Source of the DNA: Bacillota bacterium | GTDB lineage: Bacteria; Bacillota; Clostridia; Christensenellales; CALWSW01 | Assembly: GCA_023402915.1 (NCBI GenBank) | Contig: JAEYFO010000293.1 | Location: 1-6,214 of the forward strand | Length of the DNA: 6,214 nucleotides | Direction of reading: 5' to 3' | Shown: positions 1 to 5,638 of the stretch, piece after piece | Position numbering within the stretch: position 1 is the stretch's first letter | Layout of the letters: each line of letters begins with the position of its first letter | Notes under the pieces: generated by a model | Told to the model about the DNA's origin: nothing | The model's database searches: none | The model's input: only the letters and a program-made list of their open reading frames with translations | Translations under genes and position numbers: made by a program

Positions 1-106
1 ACAGAAAACGTTGGCAAACAGCGCTGCGGGAAACCGTTGGGGGAATAGGAGCGAAATTTGGGGGTGGAATTTGAGCGCAGAAAAATGGGGGAAAGGTGGA
101 AAATGA

Positions 107-204
107 AACGGGCCGGTTTTTTGAGACGGAAATTTGAATAGATAAATATGGATAAAAAGTTCTGTTTTGACGAAAAGGAAGAAGAAAATTAGTCAAAATT
201 AGCC
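107..204. repeat. Dispersed intergenic repeat, copy A
   Basis: This stretch aligns with 799-881. Shared blocks in the same order are an ACGGG...GGTTTT...TGA segment, CG-G/T-AAATTT, an exact 18-mer AAGTTCTGTTTTGACGAA (157-174) and an exact 13-mer GTCAAAATTAGCC (192-204). Inside the repeat, TTTTGAC (165-171) is the inverted complement of GTCAAAA (192-198), so it can form a hairpin with a purine-rich loop. The spacing of the blocks differs by a few bases between copies, so this is an old duplication or a member of a genomic repeat family. Confidence 0.6.
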
Positions 205-300
205 GAAAAGAGTTTGTCCACCGATGTTGGGAAAACAGGGGGCTGCGAAGCGACGGTTTTCAAACAAAACGGAGTTTAAGCGAAGAGAAAAGGAGCGGTT

Positions 301-399
301 TTTCTGCACTTTCGCCACAGGCACGGCGTGATTGCGCTTGACCTGCTGATAGGCTTCCATCAGCTCGGACGCAACGTCTGCCGCCAAGTGGAACGAATG
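301..399 (-). other. Possible short coding remnant
   Basis: On the minus strand this stretch translates to a helical, protein-like segment, SFHLAADVASELMEAYQQVK followed by RNHAVPVAKVQK. Most codons end in G or C, as in the real genes of this window. Flanking residues in the same frame lose this quality, and no start codon with a ribosome binding site was found upstream. It could be a fragment of a decayed gene or chance. The family is not recognised. Confidence 0.2.
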
Positions 400-530
400 G
401 GGAGAAAGACCCTTTTTCAAAGCGCCCAAACACAAAGCGCCGGAACGTGCGGCGCTCTGTGCGTTGCTTCGGTTGGCAAATGGACGGCCCTTTTTGCACG
501 CCCGGAGCGGCGCGAGGGAAAACTGCCCGC

Positions 531-697
531 GCACCGCAGCGTGCCATGGGGCAGGGGAAGCGTCCGCAACGTGCCGCGCGTCCCTGTTGCGTTCCCCCTA
601 AGGGGTAGAGAAGTTTGGACGAGTTTGTCCGCAGCGTGCCGCGTCTCTCAAAGAGCAGGAGGATTCAGAAAGAATCGTCCGCAATGCGCTGTGCAGC
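531..697. repeat. Cluster of degenerate GTCCGCA/CGTGCC repeats
   Basis: Related short segments recur at about 533-546 (ACCGCAGCGTGCCA), 562-582 (GTCCGCAACGTGCCGCGCGTC), 627-645 (GTCCGCAGCGTGCCGCGTC) and 677-697 (GTCCGCAATGCGCTGTGCAGC). Spacing is irregular, about 29, 65 and 50 bases. They are too diverged and irregular for a CRISPR array. They could be decayed internal duplications of GC-rich intergenic DNA. Confidence 0.35.
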
Positions 698-798
698 CCG
701 AAAAGCCGAGCGTTTTTGGGAAAATCCGCCACAGTACGCCCGCCGCGTGCTCCATTCCTTTCACACTGTGCGCTTTCGGGGGAAGGGATAGCGGAAAA

Positions 799-881
799 AA
801 CGGGTTTTCTGAAACGTAAATTTACACAGTTGAAAGAAAGTTCTGTTTTGACGAAGAAGGCTTCATCGGTCAAAATTAGCC
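799..881. repeat. Dispersed intergenic repeat, copy B
   Basis: This is the second copy of the 107-204 repeat, in the same orientation, with the exact 18-mer at 838-855 and the exact 13-mer at 869-881. TTTTGAC (846-852) pairs with GTCAAAA (869-875). Inside it GAAG (853-856) and CTTC (861-864) can extend the hairpin around an AAGG loop. It lies 55-137 bases beyond the stop of the minus-strand kinase gene, so on that transcript the hairpin would be in the 3' untranslated region. No T-run follows, so a terminator role is not supported. Confidence 0.6.
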
Positions 882-935
882 AAAAACTCATTCGGCAGCA
901 CCGGAAAGAGACGTTTTCCGCCGCCAACGGCGCAG

Positions 936-2807
936 TTACGGTTCAAACAGCGCGGAGGCCGGGGCGGAAGCGCCGCCGCCGGATTCGCCGCAGGGCGGGA
1001 GAGACAGCGTGAACGTCGCGCCTTTGCCGGGCGCAGTCTTGACGGAAAGGGTCCCTTCGTGCCGCCGGGCGATCTCGTAGGCGATGGAAAGCCCCAGCCC
1101 GCTGGATTTCCGGCTGTCCGCCAGCTTGCTGTGGTAATAGCGTTCGAACAGATGGGGCAGGTCCTCCGGCGCGATGCCGCTTCCCTGGTCGGCGACGCTC
1201 ACAAGCACGCGGCCTTCCTGCTTCCGGACGGTCAGCGTGACAACGCCCTGCTCCGGCGAATAGGTGATGGCGTTGTCGAGCAGGTTTTCGATCGCCTGCC
1301 GCAGGCGGAAGCCGTCGCCGAGCACCACGCAGTCCGGCGCAATGTCGCAGTGGAGCGAGAGCGATTTTGCTTTGCCGTTTTCAAACCCGGCGGTCGCGAT
1401 GGAACGGCACAGCGCGTCTACGCGCACCGGTTCGGACAGGAAGGTGATCTGCCCTTCCTCCAGCTTGGAAACGAGGAAGAGGTCCTCTGTCAGCTGGCGC
1501 GCCATTTTTAGCCGGTCGCGGATGATGCGGTGGAGCGCCGCGTCCTCCTCGGTGTGATCCTCCAGCATGTCGATGCAGCCCTGCACCGTAAAGAGCGGGT
1601 TTCGAAGGTCGTGGAAGATGTTTGTCATGATGCCGTGCTTTCGAAGCTGTTCCCCCTTGAGCTGCTCGTTCGTGTGGGAAAGCTGAATTTCCCGCTGCCG
1701 GACGCGGGCGTCCAGCTCGGAATTGAGGTGATCCGAGCGGCGAAACCGGCGGGAGAAGGTGTTCAAAATCACGATAAAGCAGGACAGCAGAAAGGGCACG
1801 TTTTCCAACAGCGCCACGCGCAAAAGGGGATTGAGATAGTGATAAATCACGCCGCGGCCCACCAGCGCGCCGTAAAGGCTGACGCTGCAGCTGCACGCAT
1901 AGCCGAAAAGCAGCCCCAGCGTGCCCGGCTGGCGGACGGAATAGGCGATCGTGAGCGCGATCAGACCGGTCACGCTCGAGCAGAGCGCCGCCGCAAAATA
2001 CGAAGAATCGTTGAACGGCGGAACGAACAGCAGCAGCAAAAGCAGCGCCGCCAGCCCGCCGCAAAGCGCCAGAACACTCCGGCGGGAGAGCCTGGGACGG
2101 TTGGCGGAAAACGACAGCAGAATGGACACGCAGCTGAACGCGCGGAACGCATGGCTGAACACGTTGGAAAAATTCCGCAGCGTGTTGGAGAGGCTGAGCG
2201 ATTGCCCGAAAAGCTGAAGGTCGAGGGCGAAAAGCGTGGGCCGAATGGAAAGCAGCGCATAGAACGCCACGATCAGCAGGTATTTTTCGCTGCGCTTGGA
2301 CAAAAACAGCACAACGCAGGCGAGAAAAACCGTCAGATAGAATCCGTAGAGAAAATTATAAAACAACGTTCCGGAAGAAAGAAGGCTGCTGCGTTCGCCG
2401 CAAAGATAAAAACTGAACCCGGTGCTTTGTCTGGTGCGGAGAAAAAGCGAGAGCCGGCCGGAATCCTTCCACAGCGAAGAAGGGAGCGAAACGCGGTACA
2501 GCCGGGAGTTGAAATCGTCGCGTTCCAGCGGGGAAATTGCGCCGCCGCATTCAAGCGAGAAAGCGGCGTTGGAATAGACCGTCAGCTCAAGCGAATCCAT
2601 GGCGGCCGGCACGGAAAATTCCGCCGCATAGCCGCTGCGCTGCGCGTCGTAGCAGTCGAGATCGACGGCGTAAAGCCGGGTTTTCAGCTCCTCCGGCAGC
2701 ACATCCCCGCTTTGAATGCGCGGAAAACGGGCGTTTCCGTAGACGAACGCGCCGGTAACGAGCGTCATCGTCAGAAAAAACAGCAAAACGGCGGCGAGTT
2801 TTCGCAT
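936..2807 (-). CDS. 7-TM sensor histidine kinase
   Basis: Membrane sensor kinase of a two-component system, 623 residues. Residues 5-24 form a signal or anchor helix. About 25-147 is a beta-rich exported domain resembling the extracellular domains of 7TMR-DISM receptors, followed by seven hydrophobic helices (roughly 151-170, 175-193, 213-233, 244-264, 270-291, 297-316, 328-350). A short coiled coil precedes the dimerisation domain with phosphoacceptor His399 in HDLRNP. The ATP-binding domain is complete: N box around Asn512 (ENLLDNA), G1 DQGSGI (540-545), F box LFERYY, G2 GLGLS (570-574). The ATG at 2805-2807 is chosen because AGGGAG lies 6 nt upstream and a signal helix follows at once. The frame stays open 48 codons further but would overlap the divergent regulator gene. 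The ligand is unknown. The likely partner is the regulator at 2899-3603. Confidence 0.93.
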   Translation of the reverse strand: MRKLAAVLLFFLTMTLVTGAFVYGNARFPRIQSGDVLPEELKTRLYAVDLDCYDAQRSGYAAEFSVPAAMDSLELTVYSNAAFSLECGGAISPLERDDFNSRLYRVSLPSSLWKDSGRLSLFLRTRQSTGFSFYLCGERSSLLSSGTLFYNFLYGFYLTVFLACVVLFLSKRSEKYLLIVAFYALLSIRPTLFALDLQLFGQSLSLSNTLRNFSNVFSHAFRAFSCVSILLSFSANRPRLSRRSVLALCGGLAALLLLLLFVPPFNDSSYFAAALCSSVTGLIALTIAYSVRQPGTLGLLFGYACSCSVSLYGALVGRGVIYHYLNPLLRVALLENVPFLLSCFIVILNTFSRRFRRSDHLNSELDARVRQREIQLSHTNEQLKGEQLRKHGIMTNIFHDLRNPLFTVQGCIDMLEDHTEEDAALHRIIRDRLKMARQLTEDLFLVSKLEEGQITFLSEPVRVDALCRSIATAGFENGKAKSLSLHCDIAPDCVVLGDGFRLRQAIENLLDNAITYSPEQGVVTLTVRKQEGRVLVSVADQGSGIAPEDLPHLFERYYHSKLADSRKSSGLGLSIAYEIARRHEGTLSVKTAPGKGATFTLSLPPCGESGGGASAPASALFEP

Positions 2808-2837
2808 GAGCAGCTCCCTGTGCCGAAACGCCCGGCA

Positions 2838-2866
2838 TTGCCTGCCGTCCGGCTTTGTAGTATGCT
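2838..2866 (+). promoter_or_regulatory. Predicted promoter of the response regulator gene
   Basis: TTGCCT (2838-2843), a 17-bp spacer and TATGCT (2861-2866) form a reasonable sigma-A-type promoter. Transcription would begin near 2873, only a few bases before the ribosome binding site. Its -10 element is immediately next to the -10 of the opposing kinase promoter, so the two start sites face each other and polymerase could probably occupy only one promoter at a time. Confidence 0.5.
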
Positions 2867-2867
2867 G

Positions 2868-2897
2868 AGTATAAGCCCGCAAGGAGGTGTCTGTCAA
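2868..2897 (-). promoter_or_regulatory. Predicted promoter of the histidine kinase gene
   Basis: On the minus strand a perfect TTGACA (2897-2892) is followed after 18 bp by TATACT (2873-2868), or after 17 bp by the overlapping TTATAC. This is close to the sigma-A consensus. Transcription would begin near 2861, leaving a leader of about 50 nt before the kinase ATG. The -35 element overlaps the leader and start region of the divergent regulator gene. Confidence 0.6.
2881..2887 (+). promoter_or_regulatory. Ribosome binding site that decides the regulator start
   Basis: AAGGAGG is a near-perfect Shine-Dalgarno sequence. Its last G is the first base of an in-frame GTG (2887-2889), so that GTG cannot be the start. 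The next in-frame candidate, TTG at 2899-2901, lies 11 nt downstream and gives the typical receiver N-terminus MEKILLIDDD. Confidence 0.75.
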
Positions 2898-2898
2898 T

Positions 2899-3603
2899 TT
2901 GGAGAAGATCCTGCTCATCGATGACGACGAGGTCATCGCAAAAATCATCACGTATTATCTGGCGAAGGAAAACCACTATACGGTGTCCTGGGCGAAAAAC
3001 GCCGGAGAGGGGCTGGCGGCCTGCAAAAACGGCTTTGACCTGATCTTGCTGGACGTGAAGCTCCCCGACGTGGACGGCGTGTCCCTGTGCGCGAGCCTGC
3101 GGCAGTATGTGGATTGCCCCATTTTGCTGATCTCCTGCATCGACGACGAAAAGGTCATCATCGAAGCGCTGCGAAACGGCGGCGACGATTATATCGTCAA
3201 GCCCTTTGACTGCGACGTGCTCATCGCCCGGATCGAGGCCAATCTGCGCCGCGCGGCCATGGGAAAACGAACCGGGGAGAGGGAACAGGCCGTGCTGCGG
3301 CAGCCGGGATTTTCCGTGGACGAGGTGCGCCGGTGCATCGTGCGGGGCGGGAAGGAGTTCTGTCTGACGCCGACGGAATACGAGCTGCTGCAATATTTCC
3401 TCAGCCACGACAATCAGCCCGCGGCGCTGGAGGAGATCTATCAGAATATCTGGCCGGGGCAGGCATACAACGACATGCGGGCGCTGGTGGTGCATATTTC
3501 CAATTTGCGCAAAAAACTTGGAGACTGCGAAAACGGCATGCGCTATCTCCATAACATCCGGGGCGTGGGGTATTATTATCACCCCGTCCGGGAGGACGCC
3601 TGA
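2899..3603 (+). CDS. OmpR/PhoB-family response regulator
   Basis: Cytoplasmic transcription regulator of 234 residues, a normal length for the family. The receiver domain spans about residues 1-120: acidic pair Asp8/Asp9 in ILLIDDDE, phosphoacceptor Asp52 in LLDVKLPDVDG, Ser79 in LLISC, and Lys101 in the IVKPF motif. The winged-helix DNA-binding domain covers about 135-231, with LTPTEYELLQYF, the recognition-helix region RALVVHISNLRKKL and the wing hairpin RGVGYYY. The start is the TTG at 2899, set by AAGGAGG at 2881-2887. The gene is divergent from the histidine kinase and separated by 91 bp, which suggests a cognate pair although such pairs are usually co-directional. An intrinsic terminator lies 132 bases after the stop. 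Phased TCTTR boxes flank that terminator and are inferred, not shown, to be its binding sites. Confidence 0.95.
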   Translation: MEKILLIDDDEVIAKIITYYLAKENHYTVSWAKNAGEGLAACKNGFDLILLDVKLPDVDGVSLCASLRQYVDCPILLISCIDDEKVIIEALRNGGDDYIVKPFDCDVLIARIEANLRRAAMGKRTGEREQAVLRQPGFSVDEVRRCIVRGGKEFCLTPTEYELLQYFLSHDNQPAALEEIYQNIWPGQAYNDMRALVVHISNLRKKLGDCENGMRYLHNIRGVGYYYHPVREDA

Positions 3604-3655
3604 AGCGCGGCGCGTTTGATATGCACCTGCGGTTTTGAAAAAAACGTTGATCGTT

Positions 3656-3697
3656 TCTTGATAATCCCAAAATGTTTTCTTGATAGTTCTCTTAATA
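3656..3697 (+). promoter_or_regulatory. TCTTR box cluster 1, candidate regulator operator
   Basis: Two exact copies of TTTCTTGATA (3654-3663 and 3676-3685) have starts 22 bp apart, about two helical turns. A third related copy, TCTCTTAATA (3688-3697), begins 12 bp after the second. The common core is TCTTRATA on the same face of the helix. OmpR/PhoB regulators usually bind direct repeats with about 10-11 bp periodicity, so this may be an upstream site for the neighbouring regulator. It lies in the 3' untranslated region of that gene. Confidence 0.4.
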
Positions 3698-3734
3698 TTG
3701 GAAGAAATTGAAAGGAAAATAGAAGAAAAAATGG

Positions 3735-3772
3735 AAAGCCGAACGGCCTTTGCGCGCTGTCCGGCTTTTTTT
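3735..3772 (+). terminator. Intrinsic terminator of the response regulator gene
   Basis: AAAGCCG (3735-3741) pairs with CGGCTTT (3762-3768). After one mismatch, ACGGC (3743-3747) pairs with GCTGT (3756-3760), giving a 12-bp stem with an 8-nt loop. The descending arm runs straight into seven T residues (3766-3772). It separates the regulator transcript from the flavoprotein gene, so the latter needs its own promoter. Confidence 0.85.
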
Positions 3773-3855
3773 CTGCCCGAAAAGAGACGATTTTTACGGG
3801 AAAAACCATTTTTCAAAAACAAAAGACAAAGAGCGCGCCGCTCTGCTTGTGAAAA

Positions 3856-3901
3856 TCTTAACTTTATCTTGCTGGAAGCGCAGAATGTATTTTTCTATAC
3901 T
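3856..3901 (+). promoter_or_regulatory. Predicted activator-dependent promoter of the flavoprotein gene
   Basis: A good -10 element, TATACT (3896-3901), has no acceptable -35 at 16-18 bp (TGGAAG at 17 bp is poor). Two TCTTR boxes occupy that place instead: TCTTAAC (3856-3862) and TCTTGCT (3867-3873), exactly 11 bp apart. With transcription starting near 3908, the boxes lie at about -52 and -41. This is the arrangement known for promoters activated by PhoB-type regulators. The leader would be about 59 nt. The regulator assignment is inferred from proximity. Confidence 0.45.
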
Positions 3902-3966
3902 GTTTTTGTAAGAAGGCGTCAAAGGAAAAGAAATTTTGATGCCGGAACGAAAAGGAGGAGAAGAAC

Positions 3967-5520
3967 ATGAAGCGAAACAAACAGACGATGCGCGGCATTG
4001 GCGCGTTGGCGCTGCTGCTGGCCATGCTGCTGGTTCTGAGCGCCTGCGCGGCCGCACCGCAGGCTGCCGAAGCGCCCGCGGCTGACGAGCCCCCTGCGGC
4101 GGCGGAAACTCCCGCAGCGCAGAGCGAAGAGAGCTGGGACGCCAGCTATGACGTGATCGTGGTGGGCTACGGCGCGTCCGGCGCGGTGAGCGCCATCGAG
4201 GCGGCAGACAACGGCGCAAAGGTGCTCCTTTGCGACAAGGCGCCCGAAGGCCAGGAGGGCGGATGCAGCCGCTTTGCCGATCAGATGATTACCTGCACGG
4301 ACGATGCGGACACATTCTATGAGTATTTGGTGGCGCTGCGGGAGGATTTCTCCTATCCGTCGGATTCCGTGCTTCGCCTGTATGCAGACGGCGCGGCGAA
4401 AAACGTCGAGTATCTCAAGTATCTCGGCGCGACGGACGACATGATCGAATATGGCTCGCGCGGTGCAGATCTTTCCGGATTGCCCGGCGCGGAGTGCGTC
4501 AGTGTGAATAAGGTCGTTCCGTCGTATTATCTGCTGCTGCAGGATAACGTCGAGCAGCGCGCGGAAAACATCGAGGTCTGGCTCGAATCCCCCGGCAAGA
4601 AGCTCATTCAGGATGGGGCGACGAAAAAGATCACCGGCGTGGAGATCGAAAAGGACGGAAAGCTCCTGCGCGTCGAAGCGAAAAACGGCGTGATCCTTGC
4701 CTGTGGCGGCTTTGAAGCCAACAGCGAGATGGTGGAAAATTACCTGTGGGTGACCGATACCTATGCACGCGCCAGCCAGTACAACACCGGCGACGGCATC
4801 AAGATGGCGCAGGCCGTGGGCGCCGATCTGGTGAACATGGGCGTGATTTCCGGCTATTCCTGGGTGTTCCTCTCCCCGGAAAGCGGCCTGACCTCTGCGC
4901 TCAACAGCGCGATCCGCAACAACATCATCTATGTGGACGGCACGGGCAGCCGCTTTCTCAACGAGCGCGGTTCGGCCCGGCGCGGAAACACCCTGCAGTC
5001 CGGCTATTGGCGGCCTCCGGTCACGCCCAGCAAGATCTATTGCATCTTTGACGAAACGACCCGTCTGGCGGGCAACGTCTTTGCGGGCTTCAGCGCCGAC
5101 AACAGCGCGGAGATCGAAAAGGGCTGGATCGTCAAGGGCGATACGCTCGAAGAGCTGGGTGAAAAGATCGGCGTGGGCGGCGAAGCGCTGGCCGCGACGG
5201 TGACGCAGTACAACGAAATGGCAAAGACCGGCGACGATTACATCTTTGGCCGCGCGGCGGACCGGATGGTTGCCATTGAAAACGGCCCCTATTATGCCGT
5301 CTAATGCAAGGCGGGCATCACGAATACTCAGGGCGGCCCGCGCCGCAACGAGCAGTCCCAGGTCGTCGACGTGTTCGGCGAGGTGATCCCGCACCTGTAC
5401 GTCGTGGGCGACATGGGCGCTCCCTTCATCGGCAACGACTGGAACTGCGGCGGCAACCTGTGCGAGAGCATCGTGTACGGCCGCATCGCCGGCAAGAACG
5501 CTGCGGAAGGACTGGAATAA
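3967..5520 (+). pseudogene. Lipoprotein FAD-dependent reductase, interrupted by in-frame TAA
   Basis: Fumarate-reductase-like (FAD_binding_2) exported flavoprotein. The N-terminus is a lipoprotein signal with lipobox LSAC (Cys27), then an Ala/Pro/Glu linker to about residue 58. The FAD Rossmann motif GYGASG is at 67-72, followed by ILACGGFEA (243-251), NTGDGIKMA (273-281) and YVDGTGSRFLNE (322-333). Codon 446 (5302-5304) is TAA directly after GPYYAV. The same frame then runs on undamaged for 71 codons with the family's C-terminal motifs TQGGPRRN, IPHLYVVGD, CGGNLCES and YGRIAG, ending at TAA 5518-5520. Without this part FAD binding and the active site would be incomplete. One substitution, for example from AAA or GAA, would explain the stop; sequencing error is possible. 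No start codon with a ribosome binding site follows it. AAGGAGG (3952-3958) lies 8 nt before the ATG. Unlike the next gene it has no FMN-binding domain. Confidence 0.88.
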
Positions 5521-5552
5521 CCCTGAGATAAAGCTGGCATAAAAAAGTTTGC

Positions 5553-5594
5553 GTGCCGGACGGCACAGAGGCTGCGGGATTTCTGCGGCCTCTG
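5553..5594 (+). other. Two adjacent hairpins between the flavoprotein genes
   Basis: GTGCCG (5553-5558) pairs with CGGCAC (5561-5566) in a compact hairpin. Immediately after it, CAGAGGCTGC (5566-5575) pairs with GCGGCCTCTG (5585-5594) to give a 10-bp stem including one G-T pair and a 9-nt loop. Only three T residues follow, so it is a weak terminator at best. No promoter was seen between it and the next gene, so it may be a partial terminator or an RNA-stabilising structure in a two-gene operon. Confidence 0.5.
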
Positions 5595-5638
5595 TTTCCG
5601 GGCCGGGAGCGCTTCAAAAACAGGAGGAGAAAATCACC

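Larger units (their letters stand above)
1..935. other. Intergenic region without a convincing gene
   Basis: No reading frame here has a ribosome binding site, a recognisable domain or a protein-like composition over its length. The longest frames (328-819 plus, 199-534 minus, 598-927 minus) are rich in Arg, Cys and Ser, as expected when GC-rich non-coding DNA is translated. The first 210 bases are A/G-rich on the plus strand, the middle (about 430-790) is GC-rich, and 790-900 is AT-richer again. The region contains two copies of a diverged repeat, a cluster of short degenerate repeats and one short stretch on the minus strand that reads like coding DNA. It lies downstream of the minus-strand kinase gene, so it may hold that transcript's 3' end. 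Confidence 0.6.
3604..3966. other. AT-rich regulatory intergenic region
   Basis: This 363-bp gap is markedly AT-richer than the genes beside it. It contains TCTTR box cluster 1 (3656-3697), the terminator of the regulator gene (3735-3772), a small perfect hairpin AGAGCG-CGC-CGCTCT (3830-3844), TCTTR box cluster 2 (3856-3874), a -10 element (3896-3901) and the ribosome binding site of the flavoprotein gene (AAGGAGG, 3952-3958). The frame running across it at 3680-3970 has no fitting composition or start signals and is not considered a gene. Confidence 0.7.

Noticed and set aside
531..697. CRISPR-like array
   Set aside because: Repeat units are diverged and spacers are irregular in length; no cas gene is present.
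328..819. A 163-codon plus-strand frame in the first spacer
   Set aside because: It has random-like composition with no ribosome binding site or domain, and spans the degenerate repeat cluster.
1530..2924. A 464-codon open frame on the plus strand opposite the histidine kinase
   Set aside because: It is antisense to a gene with complete kinase motifs. Its product is rich in Arg, Gln, Glu and Lys with no domain, and GC-rich codons leave the opposite strand open.
2808..2951. A 48-codon N-terminal extension of the histidine kinase
   Set aside because: It would cover the promoters and the regulator start, has no ribosome binding site, and would bury the signal helix that starts at the 2807 ATG.
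2587..3822. A 411-codon minus-strand frame across the regulator gene and the kinase N-terminus
   Set aside because: It crosses the regulator terminator and is antisense to clear receiver and DNA-binding motifs.
3830..3844. Perfect 6-bp hairpin AGAGCG-CGC-CGCTCT as a terminator
   Set aside because: No T-run follows on the plus strand, and no minus-strand gene lies upstream for the T-rich side to serve.
5302..5304. Selenocysteine or pyrrolysine recoding
   Set aside because: The codon is TAA, not TGA or TAG, and no Cys or Lys catalytic role is expected at this position.
3919..5394. A 491-codon open frame on the minus strand opposite the flavoprotein gene
   Set aside because: It mirrors the codon structure of the flavoprotein gene, has no ribosome binding site or domain, and ends in the intergenic region.
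5304..5531. New gene starting at the ATG that overlaps the internal TAA
   Set aside because: The frame is Arg-rich and meaningless, whereas the original flavoprotein frame continues with conserved motifs over the same bases.
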